A DNA stretch of 64,000 bases from CAZGRP01 sp964527995 (lineage in GTDB: Bacteria > Zhuqueibacterota > Zhuqueibacteria > Oceanimicrobiales > CAZGRP01), in contig CAZGRP010000018.1 in the NCBI GenBank assembly GCA_964527995.1, positions 1-64,000 of the forward strand, given 5' to 3'. Under the pieces are notes generated by a model, which had not been told where the DNA came from, searched no databases, and saw only the letters and a program-made list of their open reading frames with translations. This document shows, in pieces, positions 59,518-64,000 of the stretch (position 1 is the first letter of the stretch; every line of letters starts with the position of its first letter). The translations under genes were made by a program, and so were the position numbers.

Positions 59518-60630
59518 TTATCCCAGCTGAAACACTCGCTTGAAGACGCCTTTCTTCTCGGATCCCAGATGCAGCCGACTGATCTCTCCCGCCGTGGCCT
59601 CCGCGATCGTTCGGAAGGCCTCGGCCACCGGAGAGTCGGGCTGCGTCACGACGATGGGGTTTCCCGTGTCGCCGCCCTCCCGCACTGCCGGTTCCAGCGG
59701 CACTTCGCCCAGGAACGGCACTTCGTAGCGTTCGCTTGCCAGCTTGCCGCCGCCGTGACTGAAAATGTCGGTACGCTCGCCACAGTGCGGGCAAGTGAAA
59801 TAGCTCATGTTCTCGACGACGCCAAGGACCGGCACGTTCACCTTCTTGAACATGTTGATCCCCTTGCGGGCGTCGCTGAGGGCCACATCCTGCGGTGTTG
59901 TCACGACCACGGCGCCGGTGAGCGGCACCGCCTGCGACAGAGTCAACTGGGCGTCGCCTGTCCCAGGTGGCAGATCCACCACAAGATAGTCGAGCGCCCC
60001 CCACTCCACGTCGCCGAGGAACTGGGTGATCATCTTGCCGACCAGAGGGCCGCGCCAGATGATGGCCGCCTCTCCTTGCGCCTGCGCCACGAAGCCGATC
60101 GACACCATCTTCAGCCCAAATTTTTCCAGCGGCGCGATCTTCCCGGACTCCGAAGGGCCGAGCTGCGCATTCTCCAGGCCGACCATGATCGGCACATTCG
60201 GTCCGTAGATGTCGGCGTCGAGAAGGCCGACCGTGGCTCCAGCTTGAGCCAGTGCAATCGACAGGTTGACGGCCACGGTCGACTTGCCGACACCGCCCTT
60301 GCCGCTCGCCACAGCGACGATGTTCTTCACCCCGGGCAGAAGGCCGGCTCTCGACAGCCCTTCTGCGGCGGGCGCGCCAGGAACATCCACGGAGAACTCG
60401 ATCGCCACAGACTCGACACCGGAAAGCTCAGCCAGCGCCTTCTGCACGTCCGCCTCGATTTTTTCCCGGCCCGACCAGCCTGGCGTCTTCAAACCGAGCT
60501 TCAGATGCACGTTCGGACCGTCGATGCGAACATCCGTGACCATCTCCAGGGACACCAGGTCCTTGCCGATCGCCGGCTCAACGACCCGAGCCAGAGCAGC
60601 CTGTATATCTTCCGAACGGATAGTTGACAT
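59518..60630 (-). CDS. Mrp/NBP35-type Fe-S cluster carrier P-loop ATPase
   Basis: This 370-residue protein has an N-terminal MIP18/DUF59 domain (1-85) and a ParA-like ATPase with the deviant Walker A GKGGVGKST at 110-118. The dimer cysteine pair CPHC near residue 258 lies in SYFTCPHCGERTDIF. Mrp/ApbC proteins assemble and transfer [4Fe-4S] clusters. The ATG at 60630 starts the DUF59 domain. A promoter is visible about 130 bp upstream. Confidence 0.96.
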   Translation of the reverse strand: MSTIRSEDIQAALARVVEPAIGKDLVSLEMVTDVRIDGPNVHLKLGLKTPGWSGREKIEADVQKALAELSGVESVAIEFSVDVPGAPAAEGLSRAGLLPGVKNIVAVASGKGGVGKSTVAVNLSIALAQAGATVGLLDADIYGPNVPIMVGLENAQLGPSESGKIAPLEKFGLKMVSIGFVAQAQGEAAIIWRGPLVGKMITQFLGDVEWGALDYLVVDLPPGTGDAQLTLSQAVPLTGAVVVTTPQDVALSDARKGINMFKKVNVPVLGVVENMSYFTCPHCGERTDIFSHGGGKLASERYEVPFLGEVPLEPAVREGGDTGNPIVVTQPDSPVAEAFRTIAEATAGEISRLHLGSEKKGVFKRVFQLG

Positions 60631-61032
60631 CGTAATACTTACTCCATCTTTGAGCCGGGGCCGCCAAGACAACCCCGAGCAAGATCAGCAGCGGGCGTTC
60701 AAGCCCGGCCAAGTTGTTTTTGCAGGCTTGTCTACCCTCGAAAACACGGCTACAAATATAAGAAAAAATCCCCGAATGTCAAAGGCTTTTAGGCTGACCC
60801 TTTGGCCCTTGGGCGGCGATGGAAACCAACGTTGCAACTGTCGTTCCGGAACTCACGCCGGTGGGTAAAATCGGGTAGTTCGGGTTCCGGACACACCAGG
60901 CGGCTCCACTGGTGAGAACCGCAAATCCGACAACAGAGGGTTGGGTTACATCAGGCGTAGCGGACAACTTCAAGCGGTCGGGGCTGCCGGGACCCGGCCA
61001 GCGGCTGTAGAGAAAAGGGAGGCTCTTTTTTT
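60631..61032. other. 402-bp intergenic region upstream of mrp
   Basis: No gene is supported. It holds the mrp promoter (60755-60782) and a stem-loop CACCAG...CTGGTG without T run. A T-rich stretch lies at the icd end (61024-61033), where a weak AGAG/CTCT stem is not convincing as a terminator. Confidence 0.6.
60755..60782 (-). promoter_or_regulatory. sigma-70 promoter of mrp
   Basis: TTGACA (60777-60782), 16-base spacer, TATATT (60755-60760) on the minus strand. It has a perfect -35 box. Confidence 0.7.
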
Positions 61033-62034
61033 CTAACTCATAGCCGCCACAATGGCGTCGGCCACCTCATCGGTCGTCGCCGAGCCGCCCAGATCAGGCG
61101 TCAGAATGCTCCCCTGCGAAGTGACGGCCCGAACCCCGTCCCACAGCTTCTGCGCCTCCTCACGCTTGCCCATATGTTCCAGCATCAGCTCGGCGCTCAG
61201 GATGATGGCGATAGGGTTGGCGATTCCCTTTCCGGCAATGTCGGGTGCGCTGCCATGCACCGACTCGAACACTGCGTAGCGGTCGCCGATGTTGGCACCT
61301 GGGACCAGCCCGAGGCCGCCCACCAGCCCGGCGCACAGATCGGAGATGATGTCCCCGTAAAGGTTGGTGAGCACCAGGATGTCGAAGCGCTGCGGATTGA
61401 GAACCAGCTGCATGGCCAGGTTGTCGACAATGATCTCTTCGTAAGAAATATCGGGGTAGGAGTTGGAGATGCTGCGAGTGCACTGGAGGAAGAGGCCGTC
61501 GCTGAGCTTCATGATGTTGGCCTTGTGAACCGCCGTCACTTTTTTCCTTCCCCGCGCCCGAGCATAGTCGAAAGCGAACTTCGCGATTCTTCGCGAGGCT
61601 TTCCGGGTGATGATCTTCAGGCTCTCTGTCACGCCCGGGGCCACTCGATGCTCGATGCCCGAATAAAGATCCTCGGTGTTTTCGCGGATGACCACCAGAT
61701 CCACAGCGTCGAAACGCGTCTTGACGCCCGGCAGGTTTCTTACAGGCCGAACGTTGGCGTAAAGATCGAGGCTTTTGCGCAACTCGACGTTGACGCTGCG
61801 AAACCCCTCACCCACCTTGGTGGTCACCGGCCCCTTGAGAGCCACCTTGTTCCGCCGGACGGACTCCAGCACCTGGCCCGGCAACGGCTTGCCGTACTTC
61901 TTCAGGGCGACAACGCCTGCCTCCACGCGCTCCCACTGGATGTCGGCCCCCGTGGCATCCACGACTTTGACCGCCGCCGCCGTGACCTCCGGGCCGATGC
62001 CATCACCAGGAATCAGCGTAACTTTCGTGGCCAT
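61033..62034 (-). CDS. NAD-type isocitrate dehydrogenase (isopropylmalate dehydrogenase family)
   Basis: This 333-residue beta-decarboxylating dehydrogenase has LIPGDGIGPEV, VVIRENTEDLYSGIEH (substrate loop with the conserved Arg), the catalytic Lys in TAVHKANIMK, and DISYEEIIVDNLAMQLV with metal Asp residues. NIGDRYAVFESVHGSAPDIAGKGIANP holds the coenzyme site. The RENTEDLYSGIEH loop favours isocitrate over isopropylmalate, and the short length fits the NAD-dependent class. Homoisocitrate is an alternative substrate. It has its own promoter region. Confidence 0.9.
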   Translation of the reverse strand: MATKVTLIPGDGIGPEVTAAAVKVVDATGADIQWERVEAGVVALKKYGKPLPGQVLESVRRNKVALKGPVTTKVGEGFRSVNVELRKSLDLYANVRPVRNLPGVKTRFDAVDLVVIRENTEDLYSGIEHRVAPGVTESLKIITRKASRRIAKFAFDYARARGRKKVTAVHKANIMKLSDGLFLQCTRSISNSYPDISYEEIIVDNLAMQLVLNPQRFDILVLTNLYGDIISDLCAGLVGGLGLVPGANIGDRYAVFESVHGSAPDIAGKGIANPIAIILSAELMLEHMGKREEAQKLWDGVRAVTSQGSILTPDLGGSATTDEVADAIVAAMS

Positions 62035-62103
62035 CGTGATCTCTTACAAAATGGAAATCTATCGTCTCCTCATCACCCTAACCGTCGGGCTTCGAACTTG
62101 CCA

Positions 62104-62132
62104 AAAGTACGATATCTCGCCCTAAAAGTCAA
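62104..62132 (-). promoter_or_regulatory. possible sigma-70 promoter of the isocitrate dehydrogenase gene
   Basis: TTGACT (62127-62132), 17-base spacer, TACTTT (62104-62109). The -35 is good and the -10 weak. Confidence 0.45.
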
Positions 62133-62163
62133 GCCGCTTGGTTTTGCAAGAACAGCAGCCACT

Positions 62164-62874
62164 TTACGGATTGGTCGGACGAATTTCGAACTCACTGACC
62201 ATAGCACGCTGCGGCAACTTGAGAGCGGCGACCACCATCTCCGCTACGTCCTCGGGCTTGAGAATCCGTTCGCGGTTCGGGCTCATCTCGAGACCGTCGA
62301 AGAAGCTGGTATCCACCGAACCGGGACAGACGGCGATCACACGCACGCCGTTTTCTCTTTCCTCCAGCATCAGGCACTTCGAGAAGGCAAGCACGCCCCA
62401 CTTGGTTGCAGCATACCCGGCGCCCGTTTTGAAGAAGTTCTTTCCCGCCAGCGACGAAATGTTGACGACGGCACTTTCTCCTCGCTGTCGTAGATAAGGC
62501 AGAGCCTCCCGGGTGGCCAGGAACAGGCCGCGCAGGTTGACGGCAAACATCGAGTCCCATTCCTCAGTGGGGAATTCGGCCACGACGTGGAAAGTGCCGA
62601 AACCGGCGTTGTTGACCAGAATGTCCAGGCCGTCATAACGATCCGCCGTAGCGCGCAGCATCGATTTGATCTCTTCCTCACGACTCATGTCCGCCTGAAT
62701 CACCAAAGCGTCGCTGCCAAGACGGCGGACTTCGGCCGCCACCTCTTGCAGTTGCGAAACGGATCGCGCCGCAAGCGCGACGCTTGCCCCTTCCTTTGCG
62801 AGTGCCAGGGCCACGGCCTTGCCAATGCCTCGGCTGGCTCCGGTCACAAGTGCTACTTTGTCAGTCAGCTCCAT
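62164..62874 (-). CDS. short-chain dehydrogenase/reductase
   Basis: This 236-residue classical SDR has the cofactor motif TGASRGIGKAVA (residues 10-21), NNAG near 87, the catalytic Ser in NISSLAGK and YAATKWG supplying Tyr and Lys. The absence of an acidic residue at the end of beta 2 (LAARSVSQL) suggests NADP(H). The substrate cannot be inferred; 3-ketoacyl or sugar reduction are possible. Confidence 0.93.
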   Translation of the reverse strand: MELTDKVALVTGASRGIGKAVALALAKEGASVALAARSVSQLQEVAAEVRRLGSDALVIQADMSREEEIKSMLRATADRYDGLDILVNNAGFGTFHVVAEFPTEEWDSMFAVNLRGLFLATREALPYLRQRGESAVVNISSLAGKNFFKTGAGYAATKWGVLAFSKCLMLEERENGVRVIAVCPGSVDTSFFDGLEMSPNRERILKPEDVAEMVVAALKLPQRAMVSEFEIRPTNP

Positions 62875-63003
62875 ATCGTGACTCCTTTCCTCTCGAAAAA
62901 TTCAAACACGCCCGCCAGGCCCTGAGTTGTTCAGCTTCCAGAGCCTGCCGGTGCTTTCATGGCAACGATGGTGCCCAAGAGGGTTGCATTCCTGGACAAC
63001 ATT

Positions 63004-63405
63004 CTACGCAAAGCCGGTAGTCCCGACGTCGGGGTCGGCCCAGAAGGCATTCTCGAGGTGGCGAATCCGCGGCCGGCGGCTTCCGAAGCTCACGGCGATG
63101 ACATCGAAACGGCACTCGACATCTTCGATCTCTCTCAGTTGCAGAAAGCGAAGAGCGGTGAGCACAAGTTGCCGTTGCTTCTTCGAGGTGACCCAGGCCG
63201 CGGGGTCTCCGAAGTCGCCGCGATACTGCGACTTCACCTCCACGAACACCAGGGTCGCGCCATCCCGGGCAACGATGTCCAACTCGCCGTGACGCCAGCG
63301 GAAGTTGCGGCTGACAATCACATATCCCTTCGATTCAAGATATTGACAGGCGATTTCCTCACCACGGTCGCCAACCTGCTTGCTGCTGAAGTCATCACGG
63401 CTCAT
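63004..63405 (-). CDS. yraN: UPF0102 family YraN endonuclease-like protein
   Basis: This 133-residue protein has the family pattern GDRGEEIACQYLESKGY...NFRWRHGELDIVARDGATLVFVEVKSQ, a PD-(D/E)xK-type nuclease core. YraN is widely found next to rnhB, as here, with a 4-base overlap. Its cellular function is not established. Confidence 0.95.
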   Translation of the reverse strand: MSRDDFSSKQVGDRGEEIACQYLESKGYVIVSRNFRWRHGELDIVARDGATLVFVEVKSQYRGDFGDPAAWVTSKKQRQLVLTALRFLQLREIEDVECRFDVIAVSFGSRRPRIRHLENAFWADPDVGTTGFA

Positions 63406-64000
63406 GCCGGGTCAGCCTCCCGCCGAAAGCGTTTCGGGTGGAACGAGCGCCGATGGATGGGACAGAGGCCGTGCCTGTCGATGGCATCCAGGTGCTCAGG
63501 CGTGGCGTATCCCTTGTGCCGGGCAAAGCCGTACTCGGGGTATTGCCGGTCATACTCGACCATGATGCGATCTCGAGTCACCTTGGCCACGATCGAGGCC
63601 GCCGCGATTGAAAAGGCGCGCCGGTCGCCGCCGACCACCGCCACGCAGTTCTCCACACCTTCAGGCAGGCGGTTTCCGTCCACAAGCACGACATCGGGGT
63701 GAATCCGGAGGTCGGCGATTGCCAGCGCCATGGCACGCAGGGCGGCGCGCAGGATGTTCAAACGATCGATCTCCTCGACCGCGACAATGCCTATCCCGAC
63801 GCCGCGAGCCTGGTTGCGAATCTCCTCGAACAGCCGCTCGCGGGTGACGGCGGAAACGAGCTTGGAGTCATTCACTTCCGGCAGATCCAAGGCGCGATCG
63901 ATGACGACGGCCGCTGCCACCACCGGACCGGCCAGCGGTCCGCGCCCGGCCTCGTCGACGCCGGCGATCAGACGGCAGCCCCGCCGCCAAAACTCTCTTT
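63402..64000 (-). CDS. rnhB: ribonuclease HII, N-terminus off window
   Basis: The visible 199 codons start mid-protein at the right window edge. The active-site motif DEAGRGPLAGP begins about 15 codons in, so only a few N-terminal residues are missing. VNDSKLVSA, VLVDGNRLP (catalytic Asp) and SIVAKVTRDRIM follow. RNase HII removes ribonucleotides and RNA primers from DNA. It is coupled to yraN. Confidence 0.96.
   Translation of the reverse strand, partial: REFWRRGCRLIAGVDEAGRGPLAGPVVAAAVVIDRALDLPEVNDSKLVSAVTRERLFEEIRNQARGVGIGIVAVEEIDRLNILRAALRAMALAIADLRIHPDVVLVDGNRLPEGVENCVAVVGGDRRAFSIAAASIVAKVTRDRIMVEYDRQYPEYGFARHKGYATPEHLDAIDRHGLCPIHRRSFHPKRFRREADPA

Noticed and set aside
60890..60925. Stem-loop CACCAG...CTGGTG as a terminator or small RNA
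   Set aside because: It lacks a T run, and no promoter is placed to transcribe it as a small RNA.

Overview
The window is a chromosomal scaffold from a diderm (Gram-negative type) bacterium. The support is an outer-membrane barrel protein, a Wza-type export lipoprotein or periplasmic protein, a CpoB/YbgF-like lipoprotein, and a complete rod/divisome set. The DNA is GC-rich by eye, almost all genes lie on the minus strand, and there is one 100-N scaffold gap (4792-4891). Gene content does not fix a phylum. The PASTA-bearing FtsI, the TtuA/TtuB pair, the LarB/cDPG-synthetase-like/carbamate kinase operon and a dcw cluster lacking most Mur ligases suggest an uncultured, non-proteobacterial lineage; that placement is inference.

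Region 1 (1-13.1 kb) is an exopolysaccharide locus: a partial GlpD-like flavoprotein, a methyltransferase, an AsnB-type amidotransferase, a GT4 glycosyltransferase, UDP-glucose dehydrogenase, a polyprenyl-phosphate sugar transferase, a UDP-glucuronate epimerase, a Wzc-like tyrosine kinase, a Wza-like export protein and a STAS-domain protein. Two of its transcription units carry sigma-54-like promoters. About 145 bp upstream of each inferred start lies a related 17-bp dyad; a third, better dyad lies upstream of the response-regulator gene at 54 kb. Region 2 (13.3-18.1 kb) holds glgA and galT plus two envelope proteins with a clear sigma-70 promoter.

Region 3 (18.2-34.5 kb) is one very long same-strand block: larB, a cyclic 2,3-diphosphoglycerate synthetase-like GTPase, carbamate kinase, sucC, sucD, a DUF433/DUF5615 pair, ndk, a 3-hydroxyacyl-CoA dehydrogenase, ackA, a SPOR lipoprotein, purH, mreB, mreC, mreD, mrdA and rodA. 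It joins several substrate-level phosphorylation enzymes to the rod-shape machinery. A strong promoter sits before larB, divergent from the rpmB promoter.

Region 4 (34.6-47.5 kb) is rpmB followed by a convergent dcw cluster: mraZ, rsmH, ftsL, ftsI, murF, mraY, ftsW, murG, ftsQ, ftsA, ftsZ. It has a near-consensus promoter and three contiguous 10-bp MraZ-type repeats. murE, murD, murC, murB and ddl are absent from their usual slots.

Region 5 (47.5-64 kb) holds a serine hydrolase, a heterodimeric ABC exporter pair, the tRNA 2-thiolation pair TtuA/TtuB, an atypical OmpR-type response regulator with a long regulatory leader, a MTH1187-family protein, MoaE, MoaD, a zinc-ribbon membrane protein, QueG, an acyl-CoA thioesterase, an MBL-fold hydrolase, an Mrp-type Fe-S P-loop protein, NAD-type isocitrate dehydrogenase, an SDR, YraN and a partial RnhB. 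No rRNA, tRNA, CRISPR array, prophage or insertion sequence was seen.
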